64,000 nt of DNA from Nemertoderma westbladi (taxonomy: Eukaryota > Xenacoelomorpha > Nemertodermatida > Nemertodermatidae): contig JAUCBJ010006829.1 in NCBI GenBank assembly GCA_032718475.1, forward strand, positions 1-64,000, written 5' to 3'. This document shows positions 1 through 11,429 of the stretch, piece by piece; positions within the stretch are counted from its first letter, which is position 1, and every line of letters starts with the position of its first letter. The notes under the pieces are model-generated. The model searched no databases. It was not told the DNA's origin and saw nothing but the letters and a program-made list of their open reading frames with translations. The translations under genes and the position numbers were made by a program.

Positions 1-1127
1 TATGCGTTAGGACCATGACGTAGTTAGGAAAGTCTTCTCCTCTCGATGAAGGGCGCCAAGCCACGGTGACAGGTATGCGGGGAAGCAGTGGGTGACGTCA
101 AACCGTTACTTGAGCACAGTGCGGCACGTAGCGTTACTGGGGATATTATATAGCAGAGCGTATGGGTGTCATGTGTATGTATGATGGGGTTGTTTAAGGA
201 AAATTAGTCCGTGACTGTGTTAGTTGTATTTATGTCGGTAAGTGTTGGTTAATCCGTCTGTTTACTTTTGTAATTTTTATTTAATCTTTATAAATCTAAG
301 TCTGCCTTTGTTGTATCAACCTATTCCAGATTCCACATCCCCTTCTTTCCTCTCACATCTCACATCCTATCTTCTTATCTTATGCTACAGTCGGGTTGTG
401 ACATGGCTTCTGTGTGTCTGTTGTGCAAGTGTAAAAATTAGATGGACACCTAAGTGTGTTCTTTACACTAAGTTCACGGCACCTAGTTAAGACCATTAGT
501 TTCACAACTTCAGAATAATTTGTGATATTTAGTTTGCAGTTTTATTATGGGATTTAGACGGGAAGGATTCTAGTTGACGCTAAGGGCCGGGAACTCGGTA
601 AGTGCTTGAACCTTTCTACCTGTTGACTGCTTTCATATGACCACTTGAACTCGACTTATCACTACTTGTATCTCCTGTATGCGTGTGACTTGAGTTACAT
701 TTTAACAGTTTATAACTGCACTATGACATCGGCTCAGATTTATATTTATATTTAAACGCTTTTACTTTTACTTGGACAACAGATCGGGTTTTCTTGCGTG
801 TGTGTGTCCGTAGTCCGTGAATTCTTCCTGCTATAATAGCGGTACTATTCAGCCATTATTTGTCACCACAATCTCTCTCTTTTGGCTTAATTATTAAGTT
901 GCGTAATTTTCGCTTGTCAGAATTATTATTGTAAATGCACATTGCGTCCGCGCGACTGGTAATCGCGCCTTTCGTCCTATTGGTTTATTAGGGAGCTATT
1001 TGATCGCATTAGTTTGTCGTTTATACATATGTGCCCTTCGAGGGGTTTATTGCAATTGTTAGGCAAGAACCCTGATAGCAAAATAGACACATGTTTGGAT
1101 GTATTACGAAACAAACATGGATGATGT
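1..1127. other. No recognisable gene
   Basis: I see no domain, long frame or convincing splice signals here. The sequence is of mixed composition with short GT-rich runs near 800. It may be old repeat or flanking sequence. Confidence 0.4.
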
Positions 1128-1228
1128 ATTACACATTGATACAACATTGATACAACATCGATACATTTTACATTGATACAACATTGATACATTTTACATT
1201 GATACATTTTACATTGATACATTTCACA
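1128..1228. repeat. Short degenerate tandem repeat
   Basis: ACATTGATACA and ACATTGATACATTTT units recur about seven times in a row. This is a simple minisatellite, and the open frame across it on the minus strand is a product of the repeat. Confidence 0.75.
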
Positions 1229-1364
1229 TTATATATTGTACTATATTGTGGATTGGAAATTAAAGTGACCGTCCTCTGCAACTCTCCAAGTTTATCTAAT
1301 ATTCATAAATCGAAAACTTAAATACTAGCGTTAAAATTGTTAACGCCCCCTAGTGGCCGTGATG

Positions 1365-1383
1365 CCCCCCCCCCCCCCCCCCC
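1365..1383. repeat. Poly-C run (19 C)
   Basis: An uninterrupted run of 19 C residues. On the minus strand it directly follows the last recognisable codons of the CR1/L2-like LINE, so it marks where that copy breaks off. Confidence 0.9.
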
Positions 1384-3476
1384 TTTAATTGTCAGCAAGA
1401 TAACTAGACATCCATGAAAGAAAACTTCCTCCCACACCCATATTAGCCAATTTGTAGAGTAAACCTTTAAGATGCACCTTGTCGAACACTTATATAGAGA
1501 AAAACAATGCGAACCAGCCACCTTCTTTCCTTCAATCGAGTGCCTTGGCTAGTGCATCGTACAAAGATATCAGCTGGTAAATAGCCCCGTCACCCTTTTC
1601 GTAGCCAGACATTTGTAGCCTGGAATTTGGATAAGAAATTAATGATATAATTGTAAAGAACACTATGTATCGAACGCTCGAAAAATTACTAGTCAGTTCG
1701 ATAGGCCTGAAATGTGCACAAAAAAACAAAATATCAGTTTTAGGTAAGGGAAAAACAAAACGAGACTTCCAGGCTTTAGGGTGTGTTGCATTGTCAAAAT
1801 ATATTGAAACAAACGGACTATTTCGTTAATAACAACGGGTAGGCCGGCTTTGAGCATTTTATTAGATACATCATCAACAGGACAAGAAGCCCCATCAGAG
1901 TCAATAAGTTTCAGGTCCAAGTTTCAGGTACAAAACTATCCTGGTTAAAATTTACAGTAGTTAAAGTAGGCTGCGGTACTGCATTTGCTGGTAGTACGAG
2001 TGATGAGTCATCTAGTATATATTGGTCACAAAAAAATTTGTTAAAAAGCTCGGCCTTTTCAAGTGACGTCATAGCAGTAACATTATTATATGATACGACT
2101 GGGATATTACGATGGTGCTCGGCACTTATACGGGATTTACAAATAGACCACCACTGTTTGCTAGAAACAGAGCAATTTGATAGTTTATTTGAAAGTGTTG
2201 TAAAATAATTTTTCTTTGCAGTGCGACAATCCGATATGTAATGGTTACGTATTGAGCGAAAGGCTAACCAAGAGCTATATTATAGCTATAGCTTATTATT
2301 TTTGGCCAGCTTGTGAAGACGCTCTTTTTTAGCGACACAGCTTCGTAAATACGTTGTGTACCAGGGTTTATCGTTAGGCCTGACAGTTACAACCTTGTTC
2401 GGTATTGCAGTATTGGCACAGGACATAAATGTTGAAAATCAAGCCGATACAACCTCGTCCACAGTGTGGAACTCATTATATATGTTGTCCCAATTGGCTG
2501 CAATTAAAAGTTGGCGAAATAAATTTAAATTTGCATGTTTATATAACCAGATACTCATAGAGAATGCTGGTTCATGGTTAATGGGAAAATTATATTTAAA
2601 ACAGATAACAGAATGGTCACTGCTACCTATAGGTAACTGAACGTTAACATCAGATACGACATTAGGTAAGGAGGTAATAATTATAGGTAAGGAGGTAATT
2701 ACAAGCAGAAGGAGAGATTAAGATGTTGGAGTAATGCGTGTTGGCGCGCTCACCCATTGAAAAAAACCTTGGTGGCCAATAACATAAATTACGACTCTTT
2801 TTCACAGTTAGTAGATCTTGGTTAAAATCACCAAGTAAAATAATTTCGTGGAAGCCCATTCCCTTATTGCATGTAAGATTCCCTTAGCTTTATTTACCAT
2901 ATCATTTACTGACTCCCAAAACATGGTATCGGTATGATAGGGTCTATAAAAAAGCCCAATAATAAATTTTTTGTTTACTGATTTACAGGATAACCATAAT
3001 GATTCATAATTAGGTGCAATGCATTAAATTAATAATTCGCGCTTATAAGTAATGGAATTTGATATATATAAGGCGAGGCCACCCCCAAGTGAGTTTCTGT
3101 CTCGTCCTACTGTATAGGATCACAGAAGTTAGATACTCTAAACATTTCAGATTTATGTTTTTCCATGAACCAAGTTTCAACTACAGCGATAATATCAAAA
3201 TCCATATATAGCCTATTAGGTAGAAAGTCCCAATTTGCAACTAAATAACGGATGTCCGTTTGCATAAAACTGATTGGGGATGGCCCTGGGTTGCGGTGAA
3301 AATCACCAGCAACAAGCAAAAAAATTACAATAGCAAAAAGTAATAAGATTAATTGGTTGAACATTAAAAAAAATCCAATGAAAGTTGATGCAAAAACATT
3401 GGGCATAGATATTCTACAAAGGTTTCTGTGAAAATTACCTATTGCAGCTCGCCATTGACCAATATCAATACCCATT
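1384..3476 (-). mobile_element. Degraded CR1/L2-like LINE (ORF2 remnant)
   Basis: Reading the minus strand from 3475 downward, a hydrophobic leader is followed by a 2A-like motif. Endonuclease-type segments come next: an ETW block near 3175, LGGGLALYI near 3070 and GDFNQD near 2823. A reverse transcriptase start follows, with a proline-rich FRPI-type block near 1690, a degraded SGYEKGD block near 1600, and then KAFDKV-type and LLSWxxSYL-like residues near 1430-1480. The pieces lie in several frames with many stops, so this is a dead copy. Domain order and motifs match CR1/L2-group non-LTR retrotransposons; exact clade is uncertain. It stops at the poly-C run before the catalytic YxDD box. Confidence 0.7.
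3281..3304 (-). other. 2A-like motif (DFHRNPGP) in LINE leader
   Basis: Residues 58-65 of the minus-strand frame starting at 3475 read DFHRNPGP, right after a hydrophobic stretch. The consensus for ribosome-skipping 2A peptides is D-x-E-x-N-P-G-P. All consensus positions are present except E, which is H here. 2A-like motifs are known at the N-termini of some CR1/L2-type LINEs in marine invertebrates. Whether this variant skips is unknown. Confidence 0.6.
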
Positions 3477-3624
3477 ATTTATAAATGGATACAATGTAAA
3501 AAAGAAAATTTGAAATAGTAATGCGAAGGAGAGCTGCAATAGGCAAGTAGTGAAACACACAAAATTATAAAACTACCCAAAACGAGAAAAATAAAAAGTA
3601 ACAGCAAATATGCATGTTAATTCC

Positions 3625-3993
3625 GCATTGTATCAAGTACAATGCACACATCTCCAACCAGACACTATATAACATTGGAGGTGTCTCATTGGTTCCCCCA
3701 AGCTTGACACTAGAACAAAATCGCCTCCGCTTTCCAGGACATTGCTTTCGCCGTGAGGACCAGCCAGTGCATAATCTTTTACTTTGGCAGCCTCATGGAG
3801 TGAATAAGCATGGTGGACAGCCCATGACTTTCTTGAGATGCATCTTAAAGGACACTGGCCTTGAAGATGCGGATGATCTAGCAAATGTCATGGGTGATAG
3901 GGAGTTGTGGCGGCGCAATTTTGTTTACAAGCCGGCACAGCATTCTTAAAAATGCAGCTGCAATGCAGCATGCCGATCCTAGTAGTAGTAGTA
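3625..3993 (+). mobile_element. 5'-truncated RTE-type LINE, 3' end
   Basis: The frame at about 3630-3949 has the C-terminal signature of RTE-type LINE proteins: RLRFPGHCFRR, then LLLWQPHG, then a DTGL...DRELWRR tail, ending at TAA 3947-3949. A short 3' UTR with ATGCAGCTGCAATGCAGC and a (TAG)n tail follows. The copy is flanked by an 11-bp direct repeat ATGTTAATTCC (3614-3624 and 3994-4004), a target-site duplication. Only the last roughly 105 codons are present. Confidence 0.85.
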
Positions 3994-4004
3994 ATGTTAA
4001 TTCC

Positions 4005-5474
4005 ACTAGTTAGTGCATTCCTTATTTTGCAGCTGTAGTCTGGCAGAAAATAGACCACATTTCATGAGTATATAATGGAATGGGCAAACACAAAATCACC
4101 AAACATAGCATTGTAAGCACACATACACATATACACAAAAAGGGCATACTGGTAGTGCCAGTAATATATACAATAAAAACAACAAGTGACCCCCCCCCCC
4201 CACCCCCCACTCCCCCACTCCATGCTCATAACCCATTCCTGTTATTCCCTAGTGCTGTTACCAGCACTGTTACCAGCTGGGCTGTGGACTTATAATCGAC
4301 CTCAGTGGACAAAGGCTAACAAAGGCCCTAAGAGAGGCAGAAACAGGGCTTGGTTAGCTGACCAATGGGAGGCCAGCACATGTCGATTTGGAGTGTATTG
4401 GTTGGAGGCAAGCAGTGTATTTCCCCTATATATATTTTCAGTCATTCATTGTGCAACCAGTTGGCATTCTATTCCATATAGTGTAGATATGAAATAGTTT
4501 CCACCGCTATGCTATACTACGCTATGCTAGGCTATGCTAGGCTGAGCTACCGGTCCGGTACTACAGTATTCATTCAGTTGATTACAGGATTAACAGTAAA
4601 GTTCACTAAGACTTGTTACCACACACTATTTGAGAATTGCGCCAGTCGTCCCTTACCATCATTTGGATTTCTGCATCGTCTCCAATTTCTCGGAGTTTAA
4701 GCATATAATCATCAAAAAATCAGTTCTTTCAGGTAATTTTCATTATATATTTTTTTAAATTTAATTATAACTTTTATAATTCAAATTTATATACAATGAT
4801 AATATAATGCATTATTATTTGTAAGATGACTTTGTTAAGAAATAGAAAATCGAGGAAGGACATCAGAGTGGGTGAACCAGCGATATTCACTCACACGTTT
4901 CAGAATATCAGGCCTCATCATAGCATAAACCATTTCGGCAAATCTCCGCAAGAATCGCAGAAAACCTATAGAAATAAATAATTTTGGTTTTTTAGTGAAT
5001 ATTTCAATTTCATGAATATTGTAAATTTTGCACCACATCCATTGTTTGCAGATTTGATATTCTCAGCGAATTTCGCACATAATTGGCATATATACAGTAT
5101 ATATAACAAATCCCCTATTCATTATACCCAATATCAACAACTCAGTACACTCCCAAGAAATGTTCTAGAACACAATTTTGGTGTAGCAAAAAGGAGCATG
5201 ATAAAATATTATAAAAATATATTTTTTGCTATTTACTTCTTATATTATACGGTACAGAGATATTATAGGCCTACAAGAGCTGGTAGTTTCAGATTTAGCG
5301 GTATTTTTTTGACACCAAAAGTTCAAGTGAAGCGCGACAAAAAATCTTAAACGTTTTTCCGTATTGCAATTTTAAAAAGGCATTGTTTTTCTCAGTTAAG
5401 GGATATAGGATTTGGGGGCCGTGCGGTTCTCTTGACCAAGCTCCAGCCTGGGCATTTCCATTGTAAGGGAATAA
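4005..5474. other. No gene; simple-sequence patches
   Basis: It contains a C-rich run near 4191-4220 and AT-rich sequence after 4730. No domain or splice structure could be supported. The frames present are short and not protein-like. Confidence 0.4.
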
Positions 5475-5491
5475 TTAGGAGCCCGCTTGAC

Positions 5492-5529
5492 TACTACTAG
5501 GATCGACATGCTGCATTGCAGCTGCATTT
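5492..5529 (-). mobile_element. 38-bp RTE tail insertion with 17-bp TSD
   Basis: On the minus strand this is AAATGCAGCTGCAATGCAGC followed by ATGTCGATCCTAGTAGTA, matching the last 3' UTR bases of the RTE copies at 3625 and 10607. It is flanked by a perfect 17-bp direct repeat (GTCAAGCGGGCTCCTAA on the minus strand; 5475-5491 and 5530-5546). It is an extremely 5'-truncated retrotransposition event. Confidence 0.85.
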
Positions 5530-5869
5530 TTAGGAGCCCGCTTGACAGCGGGATACTTACTGTAATAAGAATCTCAGGGATACTTTCTGTAAAAATCTCA
5601 GGATACATTACACTGACTGACATACTGACTGATAATTATCTAGGTTAAGGCACTTCCTGCCTGGAGATTTTGATGAAATTTTGCAAGTACATTGCTTTGG
5701 TGGTTCATAATCGCGTTGCAAAATTTCAGATTCGATATATTTAGTTTTTTGACATTGTTTTGTCGCGAAATTAAAAGCAATGGTAAAATAACAGCTGGTG
5801 TTCATGATGAAATATGGCTTAACCCTTTCACTACTGATTCAAGATTGTATGTGTTCCCCACGTACTGAT

Positions 5870-6505
5870 GTCTGTCGGTCTTTCTGTCAGTTTGTCTGTC
5901 AAGACTTAAGAAAGAATTAAATCTACTAACATTCTCGCTTTGGGGGTTTTAAGGGTTTGTGATTTCATTTCTGATGTCAGTTTTTACGACTGACCAACTC
6001 TAGGCTGTCTGTGTCTGTATGTATGTCTGTTTGTCTGTCAGTCTGTCTGTCAAAAAATAAGGTAGCATATTATGTAATAAAAACATTCGCTATGGGGTTT
6101 TCTAGGTCTCTGATTTCATTTCTGATGTCCTTTTTTACGTCTGACCAACTCTAGGCTGACTGTGTCTGTATGTATGTATGTTTGTCTGTCAGTCTGTTTG
6201 TCAAAAAATAAGGAAGCATATTATCTAATAAAAACATTCGCTATGGGGGTTTTCTAGGTCTCTGATTTCATTTCTGATGTCAGTTTTTACGACTGACCAA
6301 CTCTAGGCTGTCTGTGTCTGTATGTATGTCTGTTTGTCTATCAGTCTGTCTGTCAAAAAATAAGGAAGCATATTATGTAATAAATACATTCGCTATGGGG
6401 GTTTTCTAGGTCTCTGATTTCATTTCTGATATCACTTTTTACGACTGACCAACTCTAGGCTGTCTGTGTCTGTATGTATGTCTGTTTGTCTGTCTGACAG
6501 TCTGT
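5870..6505. repeat. Direct ~152-bp repeat array (left half of foldback)
   Basis: The anchor CTCTAGGCTG recurs at 5998, 6149, 6301 and 6453, giving periods of 151-152 bp. Each unit carries (TCTG/TATG)n runs plus a conserved non-simple part beginning near TTCGCTATGGGG. About four copies are present. Confidence 0.85.
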
Positions 6506-6587
6506 ACTATTGGCCTGACACATATGCCATAGTACAGTTAATTGTAAATAAGGTTATAATCACCTTTATCACAGACCGATATTTATG

Positions 6588-6875
6588 ACAGACATACAGA
6601 CACAGACAGCCATCTGACTGACAAACTGACATCAGAAATGAAATCAGAGACCTGGAAAACCCCCATGGCGAATGTTTTCATTACATAATAATGCTTCCGT
6701 ATTTTTTGACTGACAGACAAACAGACATACATACAGACACAGACAGCCTAGAGTTGGTCAGTCGTAAACACTGACATCAGAAATGAGATCAGCTACCTGG
6801 AAAACCCCCATGGCGAATGTTTTTATTACATAATATGCTTCCTTATTTTTTGACAGACAGACTGACAGACATTTT
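6588..6875. repeat. Inverted copies of the ~152-bp unit (right half)
   Basis: About two units appear as the reverse complement of the left array (for example CCCCCATGGCGAATG and CAGACACAGACAGCC). They are separated from it by a roughly 80-bp spacer, giving a palindromic organisation inside the TTAA element. Confidence 0.8.
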
Positions 6876-7136
6876 ATTACCAGTACCAGCAGGCCTTTAT
6901 ATTCCATTATACTTACTGCTCTACAGCCCTACCAAAAACCAAAACAACCAATTAAAATTTGAAATTACCACTTAATTTTGTTATGAGGAAGAGTACTGAA
7001 CATGTAATGGGTATGTCAGCTATCAGACTGACATGTTTAGGTGGCCATAGAGCTCCTAGTACTTCGTGGCATAACACCTAGGCCATAGTACAGTAGGTGT
7101 GACCTAACTGTTATGCCATAGTAGTGAAAGGGTTAA

Positions 7137-9100
7137 TATGTTATACACAGTCATAGAAAAACGTGTTGGTTGCCAAGTTTTACTAGTAGGCTATAAGGAA
7201 AGGCAATGTTTACTCACACATAAGCTGTTGGTTTCTAATGTATTACCCCATAAGCTGATTGCTTTCCCAGTGCTTCCTAAGGGTATATATACAATAAGGT
7301 TACTCACTCTGCTATGTTAGGGGGTGGATCAGGAGAATGAATTTTAGTTACACAAAGTAGTGTGTTGTGTCCTATTGCAGTTGTTACTCACAGTGGATTG
7401 CAAAATGTTTAATAGTTGACCTACAGTATAATATAGTAGTTGCATGTATTTAGGGAACCCGCTCTGGCCTACCGCCTAAGTTAGCAGGAGTACCTATATT
7501 ACATATTCACATAGGATTCACTGGGAAGAGATATTCCGCTAGACGACGGGGTAATACCTATAGAAGGAAACTAAATTTGTTATTTGGCTCTATTCGTTGT
7601 TATTCATCTGGTTGTGCATCATGGGCATTTTTTATAAATATTCGGTAATCGTATCTTATATATTTTAAACGTGCTTGATAATGAAATCATTTGCTTCAAA
7701 TTATATTTTTGTTAGTGGTAGCAAAGTTGCATTGTTTATTATATGGGGCGAGCCACAAAGTCAGCTATCTCACACCTTCCAGTTTAGACAATTGTTTAGT
7801 TTACTTACGGCTGACTGACATAGTTCTTTGTAATAGTCTTGGCTAGGATTTTTCCCCCGGGCTCCTGTTCCCCCGGTCCCCCGGTTAGATATTAAAAAAA
7901 ATTAATTTAATAATGTGAATATTTAGAATATTATATTACAGTAATAATAATTAAAAATACGAATGTTCTTATTAATTTGACATTTTGTTTGTATTCTTGT
8001 GCGAGACTCTAGAGGTGTGACCTAGTTATTCTATACCTAAATACTGCCTGATATCTAGATTGTAAGGGCTTGATGTTTTTTCGCCCCCGATTTTTTTTTA
8101 TTTCCCTTAGCACCTTAGGTATTAGATACCTAATTAAACTTCCTGTACTTTTTGCCTGATTCCTGTTTTTCTCTCCTAACAAATGCATTTGATCTTGCTT
8201 AGTATCCTGGAACTTCACAATGGATAATGCGCTGTTAGAGTTTGACGCACAGCACTACTTCCTTGATACACTCTCAAACAAGTAAGGTTACTTTCCACTA
8301 TTACCCCGTAATGGTGTTTTGCGGGATATGTTTTTGGATCCTGCATTGGAGCCAAAGACGTAGCCCCTAATGGATGAGGTTTTATTTCCAAGGTGAGTTA
8401 ATACATGATGAAGCTCGATTAGATATTTCGGCGCTGAGTGTAACAACCAACTCCCGCCAACCAACACCCGCCAAACAACCTAGATGAAAGTAATTTAAAT
8501 CAATATGTATCTAAATAACATCTAATAATAAATAAAACCAAATTATAAGGGTGTTCCACAAAATTTGACAAGATTTTGTTTTTTTTTAATAACTTTGCGC
8601 AATGTAAACCTAATTTCCTAATTTTGGTGGCAATCAGAAGCCAAAAGATGAACTTAAAGTTTGGTTTGGGTATGGAATACTTTAGTTGCGGAAACATACT
8701 TAGTTACTTAGTTATGGAAACATACTATATTGTTCTGAAAATTGGTATGAAATGTTCTCAGAAATTTATTCGGGAGATGTTGAATTTTAGACAAATTTTA
8801 AATATTGATCTAAATTAAGTATTATTAGTGAAGTCAGAGAGTGAAGTCAGGTGAAGTGGGAATCTAAATTTACTTATTCTAGAAAAAATAATCTATCTGG
8901 TACCTCATAGTGTGTTTTAATTGCGCATGTTACAAAAATATTGGTTGTCTACTGTTATTGATGTCTTCGTGGTTAGGCCTACAGTCACTACATAATTACA
9001 GCATATAAACGTGTTTGGTGTACAAATAGATGTCAATTTAATAACTAATAAATATGTTTAGAAAGTTTTCATCATAAGTAAGTTTTTTGAGCTGAAATCT
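7137..9100. other. No confident gene
   Basis: Apart from a weak candidate first exon at 8220, no protein-like frame or known repeat could be assigned. The stretch is AT-rich. GGGTGTTCC near 8550 resembles ends of some Tc1/mariner-like elements and may mark the 5' side of the transposase copy downstream. Confidence 0.35.
8220..8281 (+). CDS. Weak candidate first coding exon
   Basis: An ATG in good context (CACAATGG) opens a frame reading MDNALLEFDAQHYFLDTLSN. It then meets a strong donor-like AA|GTAAGG at 8281/8282. Unspliced, the frame ends after 21 codons. I do not recognise the peptide and found no partner exon, so this may be chance. Confidence 0.15.
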
Positions 9101-9109
9101 TCAAAACTT

Positions 9110-10110
9110 GTATCACTATAGTATTCATACCATAAATATCCTGGATAAAGGCGACCTACAAGGAAAGACATCTAAGATTGTCATTAAATTTCGTGACGAA
9201 AACGCACTTGTGCGTAAGAAAGGTTCCGGTAGACTGCCCCTTAGCGAAAATGTTGTTAATAATATTAGACAACATTTAACCACACACCCAGAGTGGGTCG
9301 TGTTGGATGTGTTAGTCTCGGATGTTTGGATAGGACTGCAAAGAATCTCTACTGTTGAGCTTACAAACTCAAAATCATTCAAGGACTACAATCTTCAGAT
9401 TACGCAACACGAGTTGGAGCCGCTTCTAAAATTGCCGAATTCCTCCATGATAGGACCTAAGTAATGTGTTCTTCAGCGAGGATGCAACTTTCCATATCAA
9501 CGGCCAAGTCAACAGGTGGAAAATTGTAGGATTTGGGGAAAGGAAAATCCTCACAAAATTGTAGAAATGTTTAGGGATACCACAAAGGTAGGTGTGGGCT
9601 GCAATCTCCGAAACCAAACAATTTGTCCCCTATTTCTTCCCACATTCTGCTGTCAACAGGTTATCTTACCTAGACATGCTAAAGGACTACTTTGTTCCCT
9701 CCCCAATTAGCAAATCTCTACACGGCAATCTTTCAACAAGATGGTGCACCACCCACTGGGGCTTATTGGTAAGAGAGTATTTGAATGAAAACTTTCAGGG
9801 ACCATGGACCGGTCGAGATGGTCACGTAAAGTGGCCACCACGATCACCTGACATGAAGGATCTTGGATTTTAGTCTTTGGGGGCATGTGAAAAATCTAGT
9901 GTACGCCCAGAATCTGCACAATGTTGAGGAACTGAAGGCGGTAATTCGAGGTGCATTTTGAGAAAAATTTGGCCTCTACCATAAAACGACGGCTTGTGTA
10001 AAGTTTTATAGAATAAGTTGGCATAATTACATTGAATTCTCCGCATTTCCAGTACCCCACTTCCACGGACTACAAACCGGTATAATGCCAATAATTTTAG
10101 AAGGCAAAGA
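9110..10110 (+). pseudogene. Tc1/mariner-like transposase remnant
   Basis: Fragments in different frames follow the order of an IS630-Tc1-mariner transposase. A helix-turn-helix linker (RKKGSGRLPLSENVVNNIRQ, about 9217-9276) is followed by FFSEDATFHINGQVNR near 9470 with the first catalytic Asp region. RIWGKENPHKIVE is near 9532, FQQDGAPP with the second Asp near 9737, and REYLNENFQGPW then WPPRSPD near 9775-9855. Several frameshifts and stops separate the pieces, so it is inactive. Terminal repeats could not be fixed with confidence. Confidence 0.75.
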
Positions 10111-10339
10111 CGCAGTGCAACAGTATTTTGATTAAATTATTAAGAAAGTCTTATTTAAGAGTTTCTAATTGAAACATCGTTTCATCTAATAAATTAAAAA
10201 AATTTATGTGGGTGAAAAGTTATGTACCGATAGAGCAGTAGTAGCGCTAGTAGGTAGTTGACTTAGGTGTTCGATTTGCGTTTCGATTTCGGGTGGGGCC
10301 ATTATCCCCTTGCCCCTCCGCCCTTGTACCCTACAACTT

Positions 10340-11285
10340 TTAGATGTCTTACATACTGTTTGTCATCACAGTTATCAACATCTGCAAAGAAAGCTAGACT
10401 CTTACAAAACTCCCAATCGCAACCTACGCATCACAATACTGGTATGCCAACCACAAGGACATTCTCACAATAGAGCAGTTACAACATCGTTCAACAAGAT
10501 GGATGCTCAATTCCTCTCAAACAAAGAACGTCTTTCCGCACTCAAACTACTGCCGTTATCACTATATCTACAACTGCATGACCTCCTTCTACTATCAGCT
10601 ATTCTCCATAAGCTGCTACTATTAGCTACCATAAGCTAGATACTATCAGCTGTCCATAAGCATGGTGGACAGCACATGACTTTCTTGAGACGCATCTTAA
10701 AGGACACTGGCCTTGAAGATGCGGATGATCTAGCAAATGTCATGGGTGATAGAGAGTTGTGGCGGTGCAATTTTGTCGATAAGCCGGCACAGCATTCTTA
10801 AAAATGCAGCTGCAATGCAGCATGGCGATCCTAGTAGCTATTCTCAACAAGAAGTACGAATTCAACTGGAAACCTTACAGCTAACTATCTTCCGGCAGTA
10901 CATCCCGCACCTCGACCCGCCTCCCGCAGCTGTTCATTCTACACTTACTTCGCCACTCTTCATTGACCTTTAATTTCTGGTGCCGCTCGCATCGACTAGC
11001 CAACCACCTGCCTGCAACAATAAACTTTCTCAACCCTGTCGGAATCAAACAACGTCTGTCGCTACTATTCTGGAACCTTTTCATGACCAAATACAACGAA
11101 CACTCACCCTGCACCTGGATACTCGCCTGCTCTTGCTCCAACTGCCTGCCTGTAAATCCCGATCTCCAACGTTTCTACCACAAACTCTACTGACAAACTC
11201 TATTATAGGACTACGTACTTTGGTTACGGGTACACACCCATCAAGTGCACACAGCTATTGTAAATTATATTATTATTATACATGA
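10340..11285 (+). mobile_element. LINE 3' end (RT C-terminal remnant), interrupted
   Basis: A frame near 10430-10600 reads like the tail of a Jockey/CR1-type reverse transcriptase: YASQYWYANHKDIL, then EQLQHRSTRWML, then a degenerate ERL..L.LLPL block. The copy ends in an (ATT)n-type tail near 11270-11280. A second copy of the same family lies on the minus strand at 51837-52449. This one is split by an RTE insertion at 10607-10835. Frames are broken, so no product is expected. Confidence 0.7.
10607..10835 (+). mobile_element. 5'-truncated RTE insertion inside LINE tail
   Basis: The sequence from about 10655 matches the RTE 3' end at 3625-3993 (CATGGTGGACAGC..., then GATCCTAGT). It is flanked by AGCTATTCTC on both sides (10597-10606 and 10836-10845), a 10-bp target duplication. 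The uninterrupted target is seen in the related LINE copy on the minus strand near 52205-52220. About 45 bp at the 5' junction are filler resembling shuffled target sequence (CTACTAT..AGCT motifs). Confidence 0.85.
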
Positions 11286-11429
11286 TTACTGGCTTTTAAT
11301 CAAAAAATGTATAGATATATAAAGCATACACGAAGTGGGGCCTTCGCGCAGCACGTGAAATGAGTTAATGCTAAGTATCAACTCGAAAGGATTATAAAAA
11401 CATAGGAGAAGATTTTCCCGGAAAACGTT

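Larger units (their letters stand above)
5823..7132. mobile_element. Non-autonomous piggyBac-like foldback element
   Basis: The ends are perfect 13-bp inverted repeats, CCCTTTCACTACT (5823-5835) and AGTAGTGAAAGGG (7120-7132), each bounded by TTAA (5819-5822 and 7133-7136). TTAA target duplication and CCC...GGG termini are hallmarks of the piggyBac superfamily. No transposase frame is present. The interior is a set of roughly 152-bp units rich in TCTG, repeated directly on the left and in inverse orientation on the right, so the element could fold back extensively. Superfamily assignment rests on ends and target site only. Confidence 0.75.
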
